A stretch of DNA of 64,000 bases from Aquimarina sp. BL5 (GTDB lineage Bacteria; Bacteroidota; Bacteroidia; Flavobacteriales; Flavobacteriaceae): the NCBI RefSeq assembly GCF_003443675.1, contig NZ_CP031963.1, forward strand, positions 2,255,501-2,319,500. The letters run 5' to 3'. The notes under the pieces are model-generated. The model did no database searches and had not been told where the DNA came from. It was given only the letters and a program-made list of their open reading frames with translations. A program made the position numbers and the translations under genes. How positions within the stretch are numbered: position 1 is the stretch's first letter; the number at the start of each line of letters is the position of its first letter. Below are positions 7,317 through 16,826 of the stretch, in pieces.

Positions 7317-9715
7317 GATTCCTGAAGTTTTATTTTTCTTCCATTCCAATTGGTTAATATCGTAACATAAACAACTACAGAAATGGAACTTAATGGCATC
7401 AATATAGCGGCTATAATTGGAGATAATTGTCCTGTAACGGCATAATACAAACCTATACTATTGTATAGGAATGACAAGACAAAACTTGATTTAATAATCT
7501 TAATTGCCTTTTTAGAAATCTTAAGATACTTAGGGATTTTGTCAAATTGAGAAGCATCTAAAATTGCATCACAAGCAGGAGAAAATACATTTACATTTTC
7601 TGAAACCGCTATACCGACATTGCTTTGAGCTAAAGCACCTGCATCATTCAATCCGTCGCCAATCATAATTACTTTTTGTGTTGACTCCTGCAATGATTTG
7701 ATATAATTCAGTTTTTGATCTGGTTTTTGGTTAAATAGCAAAGAAGTGCCTTCTGGAAGTAATTGTTTCAAGTGCTTTTTTTCTCCTTCATTATCACCGG
7801 ATAATATAGATAATTTATAGGCTTTGGTTAAAGTATTAAAAACATCCTTTACGTTCTTTCTATATTGATTATGAAAAACATATCGCCCTTTGTATTCATT
7901 ATTTGCACTTATATGAACATTTGTATTTTGTATTGCTGAAAGTTCTTTATTTCCTACAAAATTTGAAGAACCTATTTTTATAGTACTTTCTGCTAATTTT
8001 GCTTTAATTCCTTTTCCGACATACTCCTCGTATTCATCAAGTGTATATATCTCTTGATCTTCTAAAATATTATATAACGCTCTGCTAAGTGGATGATTGG
8101 ATGCTCTCAATGTGCTTTTGAGCAATGATTCCTCTTCCGAAGTTAGTTCCATCCCTTCGTATTCTATATTACTAGTAGTATTGGTCGTTATGGTTCCTGT
8201 TTTATCAAAAATTATACTATCCGTTTGAGCCAACTGTTCGATAACATCTGCATTTTTAAGATAGAATTTATTTTTTCCAAAAATTCGGAGCATATTTCCC
8301 AAGGCGAAAGGTCTAGCCAATGCTAATGCACAAGGACACGCAATAATTAATACAGCAGTGAGAACATTAATAGCTTTTCCGGCATCAATAAACAACCAAA
8401 AAGTTGTAGCGATGACCGCTATACTTAAAATAATGATCGTGAAATATTTACTAATTGTATCTGTAAGATTGGTAAAAGATGCAGATTTATCCTTGTTAAA
8501 CACATCATTACTCCATAAACGGGTAAGGTAACTTTGTTCTACGGTTTTTATAGCTTCAATTTCTATAGCTCCATATAATTGCTTGCCTCCTGCAAAGAGT
8601 TTGTCACCAGATCTTTTAGGAACTGATTCGCTTTCTCCGGTTACAAAACTATAATCGATTCTTGCCTCTCCTGTAATTAATATAGCATCTACTGGTATTA
8701 ATTCTCCATTGCGTATAAGCAATCTATTCCCTTCTTCAATATCATACACCTGAATGCTCTCTTCTTTATTTTTTTTATCTTTTTTGTCAAAAACTAATCG
8801 AGTTACCGCAATCGGGAAATAGGATTTATAATCTCTTTCAAAAGATAAAAAAGAATATGTTTTCTGTTGAAAAAATTTACCCAATAATAGGAAAAACACC
8901 AATCCCGTAAGGCTATCAAAAAAACCAGTTCCCCAATCAAATATGATCTCGGTAGTACTTCTAAGAAAAAGCACTACGATTCCAAGAGCAATGGGCACAT
9001 CTATGTTCAATATTCTGGATCTTAACCCTTTAAATGCGGATATAAAATAATCTTGTGCAGCATACAATACAACTGGCAAAGAAAACACAAACATCAGCCA
9101 GCGAAACACGTACTTATATTGTTCCAACCAGTATTCTGACACTTCAAAATATTCAGGAAATGACAAGAACATTACGTTACCAAAAGCAAATCCAGCAATC
9201 CCCAATTTGTAAATCAAACTCCTGTTAATATGCTTTTCTCCTTCAGAATAATCATCTAGACTTATATAAGGTTCATAACCAATTGAATTAAGTAACATCA
9301 CTACTTTTTTCAGAGATGTTTTTTCATTATTAAAAGTAATTCGAACGGTTTTCTTCGGGAAGTCAACTTGAGAATTTGTAATTGAAGGTTCGAGCTTATG
9401 TAAATTTTCTAATATCCAGATACATGAACTACAATGTATATGAGGAATGTATAATGTAATAATCTCTGTAGTATCATCACTAAACTCGATTAGTTTTTCA
9501 GCAATAGCAGGAGTATCGAGATAATCGTATTTTCTTTCAATTTCTTTAGGAATGGCTCCAGGAGCAGATTGTAAGTCATAATAACAGGATAAATCATTAC
9601 TCGAAAAAATATCATATACAGTTTTACACCCATTACAGCAGAATGTTTTTTGATCAAAAGTAATGGCCAACGCATCACAATCATTACCACAGTGATAACA
9701 TGTGGATTCTATCAT
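7313..9715 (-). CDS. ccoI: CcoI/FixI-type copper-translocating P-type ATPase
   Basis: An 800-aa P1B ATPase. The N-terminal Cys-rich domain typical of CcoI/FixI has CYHCGNDC at residues 6-13 and C26, C27, C30 and C44. A heavy-metal-associated domain follows with CSSC at 95-98. Later come a TGES actuator motif, the membrane CPC motif (ACPCALALARP, near 459), the phosphorylation motif DKTGTIT near 505 and GDGLNDAG near 688. This type supplies copper for cbb3 oxidase assembly. No ccoNOPS genes lie in the window, so that role is inferred from type. It overlaps the pdxH-like gene by ATGA and is divergent from a usp gene across a shared Fnr-like site. Confidence 0.85.
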   Translation of the reverse strand: MIESTCYHCGNDCDALAITFDQKTFCCNGCKTVYDIFSSNDLSCYYDLQSAPGAIPKEIERKYDYLDTPAIAEKLIEFSDDTTEIITLYIPHIHCSSCIWILENLHKLEPSITNSQVDFPKKTVRITFNNEKTSLKKVVMLLNSIGYEPYISLDDYSEGEKHINRSLIYKLGIAGFAFGNVMFLSFPEYFEVSEYWLEQYKYVFRWLMFVFSLPVVLYAAQDYFISAFKGLRSRILNIDVPIALGIVVLFLRSTTEIIFDWGTGFFDSLTGLVFFLLLGKFFQQKTYSFLSFERDYKSYFPIAVTRLVFDKKDKKNKEESIQVYDIEEGNRLLIRNGELIPVDAILITGEARIDYSFVTGESESVPKRSGDKLFAGGKQLYGAIEIEAIKTVEQSYLTRLWSNDVFNKDKSASFTNLTDTISKYFTIIILSIAVIATTFWLFIDAGKAINVLTAVLIIACPCALALARPFALGNMLRIFGKNKFYLKNADVIEQLAQTDSIIFDKTGTITTNTTSNIEYEGMELTSEEESLLKSTLRASNHPLSRALYNILEDQEIYTLDEYEEYVGKGIKAKLAESTIKIGSSNFVGNKELSAIQNTNVHISANNEYKGRYVFHNQYRKNVKDVFNTLTKAYKLSILSGDNEGEKKHLKQLLPEGTSLLFNQKPDQKLNYIKSLQESTQKVIMIGDGLNDAGALAQSNVGIAVSENVNVFSPACDAILDASQFDKIPKYLKISKKAIKIIKSSFVLSFLYNSIGLYYAVTGQLSPIIAAILMPLSSISVVVYVTILTNWNGRKIKLQES

Positions 9716-9758
9716 AAGTATCTAATTTGAGATACAAAAATCAAAAAGACAAGGAGTA

Positions 9759-9808
9759 TATCATATGATAAAAGTCATAGTTTTAGGTCTAGTAAAGATT
9801 TAGTTTTG
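9759..9808. promoter_or_regulatory. Fnr/Crp-like box and -7 element between ccoI and usp
   Basis: TGATAAAAGTCATAG at 9766-9780 is followed, 29.5 bases from the dyad centre, by TAGTTTTG at 9801-9808 for the rightward usp. On the other strand TGACTTTTATCATAT (9776-9762) overlaps it and is followed by GATTTTTG (9742-9735, 19-base gap), so ccoI may share the site. Confidence 0.7.
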
Positions 9809-9830
9809 GCATATCACCATAACACTACTG

Positions 9831-10745
9831 ATGATGAAAAAGATTTTGTTACCTACTGATTTTTCAGATAACTCCTGGAATGCTATTGATTATGCTACGG
9901 AACTTTTTAAAGAAGAAGCCTGTACTTTTTTCCTTTTAAATGTATATAGTAAGATCATTTATGAATCTGTACATCTTTCTGATATACCCTCTGAGCGTAG
10001 TATTGAAAATACTGTAAAAGCGAATGCAGTAACAAATCTGGAGCATCTAAAAAAGACCATAATACATACAAGTCCTAATCAGAAGCATACATTCGAAATA
10101 ATTGCTGCTTTGGGCTCTCTAACAGAGGTAACAAAAGAAGTTGTGAAATCTGAAAAAATAGATCTCATAATTATCGGAACCAAAGGTGCCACAGGAACAA
10201 AAGAAGTATTCATGGGCAGCAATACGGTGCGTATTATTAATACTATAAAAAAATGTCCTGTTTTAGCAGTGCCGGATGGTTTTACTTTTACTTCCAAGCC
10301 TTCCGAAATTACTTTCGCAACAGATTTTACACATTTTTATAGTAAAGAGGAGTTAAGACCTCTATTAGATCTTGCGAAATCCTTTAACGCAACTATTAGA
10401 ATCGTTTATGTCCAGCAAGAAGAAGGATCCTTAACCGAAGAACAGAAATTTAACTTAGGAATGTTACAAAAATATTTTAAAGACATAAAGCATTATCAGC
10501 ATACCTTAATTAAAAGTGATTCGGTTTCAAAATCACTTAAAGTATTCGCTGAAGAACTTGACATTTACCTATTGGCAATGCTAAACTATTCTCATAGTTT
10601 TGTGGATAGACTTACTAGAGAACCTGTAATAAAAACCGTTTCATTCCATACCCAAATACCGCTATTGATACTACCTGAACTGGGCATGAGTGCTTCTTTC
10701 TCCAAAGAAACTCGAAAAAATTCGAAATTAGAAGAAACACCATAA
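9831..10745 (+). CDS. Universal stress protein, two Usp domains (copy 1)
   Basis: The 304-aa protein holds two fused Usp folds, about 4-145 and 155-285, with a 20-residue polar tail. Domain 1 has the start KKILLPTDFSDNSWNAIDYA and the nucleotide-binding loop GTKGATG-x8-GSNT; domain 2 lacks a clear loop, as is usual in flavobacterial tandem Usps. The role is general stress or low-oxygen survival in the cytoplasm; the mechanism is unknown for this family. First of six usp genes on this strand. Its promoter carries an Fnr-like box. An ATG three bases later is also possible. Confidence 0.9.
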   Translation: MMKKILLPTDFSDNSWNAIDYATELFKEEACTFFLLNVYSKIIYESVHLSDIPSERSIENTVKANAVTNLEHLKKTIIHTSPNQKHTFEIIAALGSLTEVTKEVVKSEKIDLIIIGTKGATGTKEVFMGSNTVRIINTIKKCPVLAVPDGFTFTSKPSEITFATDFTHFYSKEELRPLLDLAKSFNATIRIVYVQQEEGSLTEEQKFNLGMLQKYFKDIKHYQHTLIKSDSVSKSLKVFAEELDIYLLAMLNYSHSFVDRLTREPVIKTVSFHTQIPLLILPELGMSASFSKETRKNSKLEETP

Positions 10746-10773
10746 AAACGATTTACCCATTCATGATTATGAA

Positions 10774-11001
10774 TTAATCTTGATCTTTAGCTACTGGTCG
10801 ATCTTCATACAAATCGTCAAAAGTTTTATTCGTTTTATACGTATCGGTAAGGACTGCATATACCATCAGAATAACCAGCACCTGACCAAAACAAGTAAGA
10901 TAAAACACCCAACTAAATTCGATATCCATTAGTACCATTATCGTAATAAATAATAATAGTATCGTAGTAATAACAACCATTACCATCCCAGAAATTCTCA
11001 T
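10774..11001 (-). CDS. Small two-helix membrane protein, 75 aa
   Basis: Two transmembrane helices (about 5-25 and 30-52) are followed by an acidic cytoplasmic tail (TFDDLYEDRPVAKDQD). Similar short proteins, including the TDTYKTNKTFDDLYED-like tail, are familiar from flavobacterial stress clusters but have no assigned function. It lies opposite to the usp genes, so it is either read from the 11.0-11.15 kb gap or independently expressed. The conserved-looking tail and the position argue for a real gene. Confidence 0.65.
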   Translation of the reverse strand: MRISGMVMVVITTILLLFITIMVLMDIEFSWVFYLTCFGQVLVILMVYAVLTDTYKTNKTFDDLYEDRPVAKDQD

Positions 11002-11076
11002 ATTTTGTTTTTCTTAAAATTAAAAAAAATCAATAAGAAATACTCTTAACTGTTAGCTAAAACATAATTAGTTAGC

Positions 11077-11119
11077 TGACAAAAATCATAGTTTCTAAGC
11101 TTGTTGTTATCTAGTTTTG
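11077..11119 (+). promoter_or_regulatory. Fnr/Crp-like box and -7 element of usp copy 2
   Basis: TGACAAAAATCATAG (11077-11091), then TAGTTTTG (11112-11119). The centre-to--7 distance is 29.5 bases. The ATG is 26 bases further on. Confidence 0.75.
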
Positions 11120-11145
11120 GATAAAAACTTAATAATAGCTGAATA

Positions 11146-11994
11146 ATGAGAAAAATATTGATTCCCACAGATTTTTCAGAAAATGCGATGAATGCAATTC
11201 GATATGCAGTAGAGCTATTTAAATATGAAAAGAGTGAATTTTTAATCTTTCATGCCTATGCAGACGAAGTATACAATCATAACACCTTAGTCTCGCGTTT
11301 AATTTTTGAAGAATTGAAAAAAGAGATTCATCAGAACTCTGACGAAGAGCTAGCAAAAATACTATCAGTTCTGCATAAGGTTTCTCCAAATCCAAGACAC
11401 GAATACAAAACCTTGTCGATTTTTGGAACACTCGTAGATGAAGCGAATGATCTGGTGGATCAGGAAAATATTGATACCCTAATTATGGCTACCAGAGGCA
11501 AAACAGATGACCGTAAAATCACCTTTGGAAGCAACACTTTACAAGTACTTAAATACATAAAAAGCCCGGTGTTAGCAATACCTGAAGATTGTAGTTACAA
11601 TCCCCCAAAAAACATTCTTTTCCCTACTGATTATATGTTACCATACAAAAGGCGAGAATTAAAATTACTGAGTACATTGACTAAAAGCTTTAGATCTTCT
11701 ATTAACTTTTTACATATTTCTAAATATAAAAAACTGTCGCTACGGCAGGAAGACAACAAAACCTTTTTAAAAGGGTGTTTACCCGATGCAGACTTATCTT
11801 TTCATACTATAGATGAAACGGATATTACGACTGCTATTAACCTATATATCGAAAAAAATGATATTGACATGTTAGTGATGATAAACTCCAGACACTCATA
11901 TCTGGAATGTGTATTGTATCAATCCACTATCGATAAGATTGGATTACATATCAAAATACCATTTCTAACAATGCAAAACTTACAACGAAATTAA
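11146..11994 (+). CDS. Universal stress protein, two Usp domains (copy 2)
   Basis: A 282-aa tandem Usp with the start RKILIPTDFSENAMNAIRYA. The loop of domain 1 is changed: ATRGKTDDRKITFGSNT in place of GTKGATG, so nucleotide binding may differ from the siblings. The second domain begins near residue 155 (ILFPTDYMLPY). Only 12 bases separate it from the next usp, so they form one transcript. Confidence 0.88.
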   Translation: MRKILIPTDFSENAMNAIRYAVELFKYEKSEFLIFHAYADEVYNHNTLVSRLIFEELKKEIHQNSDEELAKILSVLHKVSPNPRHEYKTLSIFGTLVDEANDLVDQENIDTLIMATRGKTDDRKITFGSNTLQVLKYIKSPVLAIPEDCSYNPPKNILFPTDYMLPYKRRELKLLSTLTKSFRSSINFLHISKYKKLSLRQEDNKTFLKGCLPDADLSFHTIDETDITTAINLYIEKNDIDMLVMINSRHSYLECVLYQSTIDKIGLHIKIPFLTMQNLQRN

Positions 11995-12006
11995 AACAAT
12001 ATAATT

Positions 12007-12924
12007 ATGAAACGGATCTTATTACCCACTGATTTTTCTGACAATGCATTTAATGCTATACGGTATGCTATGCAATTTTTTAAGAATGAAGAATGTACAT
12101 TTTATCTCCTTCATACATTTACGCCAGTCTCTTATAACGTAGGATATCTTATAGAGAATCCAGTGCCTTATGGAATTGAAGATATCGTTATGATGAATTC
12201 GAAAAGAGATATTGAAAGTACTGAAGAAAAAATAAAAAATGAGTTTAATAACCCAAAGCATAGTTTTGTGAGGATTTCAGCCTTTAATATGCTAATTAAT
12301 GAAATCAAAGATACCGTAGATCGCTACAACATTGATCTGATAGTTATGGGTACCAAAGGAGCTACAGGAGCAAAAGAAATCTTTATCGGAACGCATACTA
12401 TGTATACTATTAAAAAAGCAAAATGTCCGGTTCTAGCAATTCCTTCTGACTTTGAATATGAGGAACCTAAAGAGATATTATTTCCAACAGATTATTATCT
12501 TAGTACGTCTAATAAGTATCTACCTTTAATTAAAGACATTTGTACCAGACATACATCAAGGCTTCATATGCTTAATGCCTATTATGGCATTCCTTTAGAT
12601 CAAAATCAAAAAGAAATAAAAGATTTTATGGATACTTACTTTGATAAAAATGCTCATATTTTTCACATAGCAGATGGTATGGATGTAATTGAAGCAGTAG
12701 AAGATTTTCAAAAAATGAATATCATAAACTTGCTAGTTATGGTTCATAATAAACACTCATTTTTTGAGAATTTGTTATTCAAACCGGTAATAAACGAAGT
12801 AGCATATCACACCAACATCCCATTTTTAGTAATACCATCAGAAAAACGAATAGGATCGAATCCCAAAGAAGATCGAGCCGATGAAAAAAGAAAAGAAAAA
12901 GAGGACGAAGGTTTAGCTGTTTAA
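12007..12924 (+). CDS. Universal stress protein, two Usp domains (copy 3)
   Basis: A 305-aa tandem Usp: start KRILLPTDFSDNAFNAIRYA, loop GTKGATGAKEIFIGTHT (GTHT where siblings have GSNT), second domain from about residue 155. The C-terminus is a highly charged tail of ~25 residues (EDRADEKRKEKEDE). It follows copy 2 by 12 bases with no promoter of its own in the gap. It probably belongs to the copy 2 transcript. Confidence 0.88.
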   Translation: MKRILLPTDFSDNAFNAIRYAMQFFKNEECTFYLLHTFTPVSYNVGYLIENPVPYGIEDIVMMNSKRDIESTEEKIKNEFNNPKHSFVRISAFNMLINEIKDTVDRYNIDLIVMGTKGATGAKEIFIGTHTMYTIKKAKCPVLAIPSDFEYEEPKEILFPTDYYLSTSNKYLPLIKDICTRHTSRLHMLNAYYGIPLDQNQKEIKDFMDTYFDKNAHIFHIADGMDVIEAVEDFQKMNIINLLVMVHNKHSFFENLLFKPVINEVAYHTNIPFLVIPSEKRIGSNPKEDRADEKRKEKEDEGLAV

Positions 12925-12968
12925 CGATAATTCGCATAGCTCCAACCTTTACAAATACCATTTAAAAG

Positions 12969-13820
12969 ATGAAAAAGATACTGGTAACAACAGATTTTTC
13001 TGACAGAGCCTGGAATGCATTTGTATATGCAATCGATTTATACCGTGATAGCCCCTGCGAATTTCATATACTTAATACATATGATCTTAATTCTGTGCGG
13101 TTAGCTACTACATTAAGCTCTCAAAGAGTAGGATATTTTTACGAATCTATTAAAATAGAATCCGAACAGGGATTAAAAATGACTTTGGAGGATATCAAGA
13201 ATTCTCAGCCTGCTGAACATCATACTTTCAAAACCGTTTCAAAATCTGGTATTTTGACAAAGATTTTGCAGCAAATGACTGAAAAGAATCAATTTGATCT
13301 GATTGTAATGAGTTCTAAAGGAACTACAGGATCAAAACATATTTTTCTGGGAAGTAGTGTAAAGAGAGTATTAGAAAATAATTTTTATTGTCCTATTCTT
13401 ATTATCCCAGAAGATGCTTATTTCGAAAGAATTAAAAATATTGCTTTCGCTACAGATTTCGAACGAATATACCATAAATCAGAGATTAAACCCATCATAG
13501 ATCTGGCAAAAAACAATGACGCTACAGTGAGAATGATCCATGTCTATGATGGTCCAAAATTAAGTCTCACACAAAATTATAACTCTACAACCTTAGAAAA
13601 CTTTTTTAAAAATGTAAGATTTGATTTCCATGTAATGCCAGAATTTTCAACTATAGAGAAAGGAATACAAACCTTCATAGAAGAACTGGAAATAGATCTG
13701 TTATCAATGATCAAATATGAGCATAGTTTTATTGAACGGTTAACAAGAGAAGCTATCATAGAGAAAATCACATTCAACACTAAAATTCCTTTCTTGATTA
13801 TTCCGGCAGATCACATTTAA
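12969..13820 (+). CDS. Universal stress protein, two Usp domains (copy 4)
   Basis: A 283-aa tandem Usp: start KKILVTTDFSDRAWNAFVYA, loop SSKGTTGSKHIFLGSSV in domain 1, second domain from about residue 152 (IAFATDF). The 44-base gap from copy 3 holds only a degenerate Fnr-like sequence (12925-12939, 12 of 15 matches) with poor -7 spacing, so read-through from copy 3 is more likely than a separate promoter. Confidence 0.88.
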   Translation: MKKILVTTDFSDRAWNAFVYAIDLYRDSPCEFHILNTYDLNSVRLATTLSSQRVGYFYESIKIESEQGLKMTLEDIKNSQPAEHHTFKTVSKSGILTKILQQMTEKNQFDLIVMSSKGTTGSKHIFLGSSVKRVLENNFYCPILIIPEDAYFERIKNIAFATDFERIYHKSEIKPIIDLAKNNDATVRMIHVYDGPKLSLTQNYNSTTLENFFKNVRFDFHVMPEFSTIEKGIQTFIEELEIDLLSMIKYEHSFIERLTREAIIEKITFNTKIPFLIIPADHI

Positions 13821-13877
13821 AAAAATAATTGTTATTAAATAAAAAACCTATAGTATTCTACAAGTCTCCCATTCATA

Positions 13878-13920
13878 TGAGCATTGTCATAGTATTCCTG
13901 ATTTTTTGGAAATAGTTTTA
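13878..13920 (+). promoter_or_regulatory. Fnr/Crp-like box and -7 element of usp copy 5
   Basis: TGAGCATTGTCATAG (13878-13892) and TAGTTTTA (13913-13920), with a centre-to--7 distance of 29.5 bases. Confidence 0.65.
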
Positions 13921-13947
13921 TGATATAATTTCTAAAACTTAAAAACG

Positions 13948-14796
13948 ATGAAAAGAATACTTGTTCCCACAGATTTTTCCGATAATGCATATGGTGCTCT
14001 TTTTTATGCTACCCGATTATTTCAGAATTATGAATGTCAATTTTATATTTTGAATGCTTTCGAAGTTCATACCCCTGTATTAACGGGCAGAATTGATACG
14101 AACAAAGGAGATTTGCTATATCGAAAACTTAGTGCTGAGTCTAAAGATGGATTAACACAAACATTTCACTCAATTATTAGAGATACCGATGATCTTAACC
14201 ATACCTTTGAAACTATCTCCGTTTCTAAAGACCTGACAGAGACTATAAATAAAACCATTAAAAAGAAACATATTGATTTGGTGGTTATGGGTACCAAAGG
14301 AGCTTCTGGAGCTGCCGCTCTTTTTATGGGCAGTAATACGGTGAAGGTAGTTCAAAAAATCTATAATTGCCCTGTTTTGGTAGTACCGGATGAGTATGAT
14401 TTCCAAAAACCTACGGAAATTGCTTTCCCAACAGATTTCAAACGATTTTATATAGCCGAAGAATTAAAACCATTAATCGATATTGCTTCTTTATTTGGTT
14501 CTAGTATAAGAATTTTCCATATCCATGAAGAAGAAAAATTAGATGATATACAGCAGCATAATTACAATTCGCTAAAAAATCATTTAACCAATTTTACAAA
14601 TAGTATTCATTGGATATCAAAAGAAGGACAAAAAGCAAGGTTAATTAATGATTTTATTGATGAATTAGATATTGATTTATTAGTAATGGTGAATTATCGA
14701 CATAGCTTAATGGAAAACATAACGCACGAACCTGTCATCAAAAAAATTGGATTTCATCCATCTGTTCCATTTCTGGTTATACCCGATGCTAGCTGA
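13948..14796 (+). CDS. Universal stress protein, two Usp domains (copy 5)
   Basis: A 282-aa tandem Usp: start KRILVPTDFSDNAYGALFYA, complete loop GTKGASG-x8-GSNT, second domain from about residue 152 (IAFPTDFKRFY). It has its own promoter with an Fnr-like box. It is most similar by eye to copies 1 and 4 in the second domain (ITHEPVIKKIGFH). Confidence 0.9.
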   Translation: MKRILVPTDFSDNAYGALFYATRLFQNYECQFYILNAFEVHTPVLTGRIDTNKGDLLYRKLSAESKDGLTQTFHSIIRDTDDLNHTFETISVSKDLTETINKTIKKKHIDLVVMGTKGASGAAALFMGSNTVKVVQKIYNCPVLVVPDEYDFQKPTEIAFPTDFKRFYIAEELKPLIDIASLFGSSIRIFHIHEEEKLDDIQQHNYNSLKNHLTNFTNSIHWISKEGQKARLINDFIDELDIDLLVMVNYRHSLMENITHEPVIKKIGFHPSVPFLVIPDAS

Positions 14797-14836
14797 TAAT
14801 TATCATAGTTTTCAGTTAATAAAGCTATTACATTTA
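14794..14836 (+). promoter_or_regulatory. Fnr/Crp-like box and -7 element of usp copy 6
   Basis: TGATAATTATCATAG (14794-14808) contains a perfect TGAT-N4-ATCA dyad. TACATTTA follows at 14829-14836, 29.5 bases from the dyad centre. The box begins inside the last codons of usp copy 5. Confidence 0.75.
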
Positions 14837-14864
14837 AACTATTAATCTTTAAAACCTTATTCTA

Positions 14865-15716
14865 ATGAAAAAGAAGATCTTATTACCGACTGATTTTTCC
14901 AAAAATGCTTGGAACGCTATAAGTTATGCTATTGAGCTTTATAAAAATGAGGAATGTGATTTTTACATACTTAATGTTTTTAATGCTACTGGTTATGCTT
15001 TAGAAAGTATGATGATTCCGGAACCAGGAGAAAAAAAATATGACGAAGCCAAAGAGAAGTCAGAAAAAGGGCTTAGTAAAATTTTAGAACGGCTTTCGTT
15101 TAGAGATAAATATCCAAATCATAAATTTATTATGGTCTCTCAGTTTAACAGTATACTGGAAGGAATTAAGGATATTGTTGATAAACAAGACGTAGAAATG
15201 GTTATTATGGGAACAAAAGGCACCACTAATGCTGGGGATGTCATCTATGGCAGTAATACTGTTTTGGTTATGGAAAAAGTAAGAAACTGCCCCGTAATGG
15301 CAATTCCAGAAAATGTAATCTACACAGAACCCAAAGAAATTGTGTTTCCAACCGATTACAAAACGCAGATTAAGCGCAGAGAGTTACAATATCTGATTGA
15401 AATTGCAAAAATCAGTAATGCAGTTGTATGCTTTTTATACGTTTCTAATGACGACACCTTAGATGACCAGCAGGTAAATAATCAAAAATTATTAAAAGAA
15501 TATTTTGAAACAATACCTCATACATTTCACACCTTACACAATGTCGATGTAAAAGGAGGGCTCAGTGCTTTTGTAGAAAGTAGAAATAGCGATATGATCA
15601 CTTTTATAAATAGGAAGCATAGTTTCTTTGGGAGTATATTTTCGAGACCAATGGTTAAGGACCTTGGATATCACTCTAAAGTACCGGTATTGGCGCTCCA
15701 CGATATTAAAAATTAA
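14865..15716 (+). CDS. Universal stress protein, two Usp domains (copy 6)
   Basis: A 283-aa tandem Usp: start KKKILLPTDFSKNAWNAISYA, loop GTKGTTNAGDVIYGSNT, second domain from about residue 157 (IVFPTDYKTQI). Followed 11 bases later by the eRF1-like gene, so the two are co-transcribed. Confidence 0.9.
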   Translation: MKKKILLPTDFSKNAWNAISYAIELYKNEECDFYILNVFNATGYALESMMIPEPGEKKYDEAKEKSEKGLSKILERLSFRDKYPNHKFIMVSQFNSILEGIKDIVDKQDVEMVIMGTKGTTNAGDVIYGSNTVLVMEKVRNCPVMAIPENVIYTEPKEIVFPTDYKTQIKRRELQYLIEIAKISNAVVCFLYVSNDDTLDDQQVNNQKLLKEYFETIPHTFHTLHNVDVKGGLSAFVESRNSDMITFINRKHSFFGSIFSRPMVKDLGYHSKVPVLALHDIKN

Positions 15717-15727
15717 ATCTACTAGTT

Positions 15728-16150
15728 ATGAAAAATACAGGAATATGGATGGATAAGGAAAAAGCCTATATCATCGACATAAAAGAAAATAACGAAGACA
15801 TGATCACTATTTTTTCGGAAATAGAGGATTATCGTATTCACGGAGGCTCGGGAACTCGCTTTAAAGGAGGGCCGCAAGATGTAGTTCAGGATAGTAAATA
15901 TCTGGAACGAGAAAAGAATCAATTTAAAGCATATTTTAAAAAAATAATCCCTCATATCGAAAATGCTGATATGATTGTAATTTATGGTCCCGCAGAAGCT
16001 GGTAAAAAATTCAATAAGGAATTAGCAGAAAATTATAAGGATATTGGTAATAAGGTTAAAGCTGTCCTCAAAGCTGATAGTATGACCGAGAACCAAATAA
16101 AAGCTTTGATCCGAGATTATTTTAAAAACCAGGAACAACAAATCATTTAA
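15728..16150 (+). CDS. Bacterial eRF1-like (baeRF-type) domain protein, 140 aa
   Basis: A short soluble protein with an alternating alpha/beta pattern. Features include GIWMDKEKAYII at the start, the central GSGTRFKGGPQDVVQDSKYL and IVIYGPAEAGKKFNKEL. These match the small Bacteroidota proteins related to the bacterial eRF1/host-attachment-like domain, a proposed ribosome-associated fold. Its place right behind usp copy 6 (11 bases) points to a stress role, possibly at the ribosome. Family assignment is from memory of the motif pattern and is moderate. Confidence 0.6.
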   Translation: MKNTGIWMDKEKAYIIDIKENNEDMITIFSEIEDYRIHGGSGTRFKGGPQDVVQDSKYLEREKNQFKAYFKKIIPHIENADMIVIYGPAEAGKKFNKELAENYKDIGNKVKAVLKADSMTENQIKALIRDYFKNQEQQII

Positions 16151-16254
16151 AGACTAATTACTACTATTTATTTTCTGATAAGTTTACGAATTATATGCCT
16201 TATCAAACTAATAATGACATCCTCCTTTCTAGATTTTAAAAAATAGTAAACAAC

Positions 16255-16297
16255 TGATAATTATCATTTTTTTTAGCGCAATTAGCAACTACTTTTA
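16255..16297 (+). promoter_or_regulatory. Fnr/Crp-like box and -7 element of hsp20
   Basis: TGATAATTATCATTT (16255-16269) includes a perfect TGAT-N4-ATCA dyad. TACTTTTA lies at 16290-16297, 29.5 bases from the centre. Confidence 0.75.
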
Positions 16298-16338
16298 AGA
16301 TACTTAAACAGAATACTAATAATTAAAACCTAAACATT

Positions 16339-16779
16339 ATGTCTATAATTAAATTTAACAGAAACAGATTTCCTTGGTTCAATGATACCATCTCTAATTG
16401 GATGGATACTGATAATTTCTTTGCAGATGACTTTTTTATTAAAGACAAAAATTTACCAGCAATGAATGTAAAAGAACACGAGGATGATTTTGAAATTGAA
16501 CTTGCAGTTCCAGGGTTTTCAAAAAAAGATATCGAAGTTACCATGGAAGATGATGTATTGCACATCCGTGCGGAGAAAAGTAAAGAAGAAGTAGAAGACG
16601 ATGATTACACTCGCAGAGAATTTAACTATAGTTCTTTTGACAGAAAGATACAATTACCCACAAGTGTAGATCAAAATGAAGCAGTTAAAGCAACATATAA
16701 AAATGGGGTTCTTACACTTAATCTATTAAAAAAAGAAGAAGCGAAAGAGCAACCCAAAAAAGTAATTGAGATAGAGTAA
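16339..16779 (+). CDS. Small heat shock protein, Hsp20/alpha-crystallin family
   Basis: A 146-aa ATP-independent holdase. The N-terminal ~40 residues are aromatic-rich (FPWFNDTISNWM, DNFFADDFF) as in other sHsps. The alpha-crystallin domain covers about 45-135, from NVKEHEDDFEIELAVPGFSKKDIEV to the conserved NGVLTLNLLK. A short charged tail follows. It has its own Fnr-like promoter and a strong terminator, so it is a single-gene unit of the same stress regulon. Confidence 0.93.
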   Translation: MSIIKFNRNRFPWFNDTISNWMDTDNFFADDFFIKDKNLPAMNVKEHEDDFEIELAVPGFSKKDIEVTMEDDVLHIRAEKSKEEVEDDDYTRREFNYSSFDRKIQLPTSVDQNEAVKATYKNGVLTLNLLKKEEAKEQPKKVIEIE

Positions 16780-16791
16780 TCTCAGTTTATT

Positions 16792-16826
16792 GGCAGAAAA
16801 TAATTTTGGGAAAGTTATTTTCTGCC
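16792..16826 (+). terminator. Terminator after hsp20
   Basis: GGCAGAAAATAA (16792-16803) and TTATTTTCTGCC (16815-16826) form a perfect 12-bp stem around an 11-base loop. A weak T-rich run follows. Confidence 0.8.

Noticed and set aside
12925..12939. CGATAATTCGCATAG as a seventh stress box before usp copy 4
   Set aside because: Three mismatches and wrong -7 spacing; 45-base gap fits read-through.
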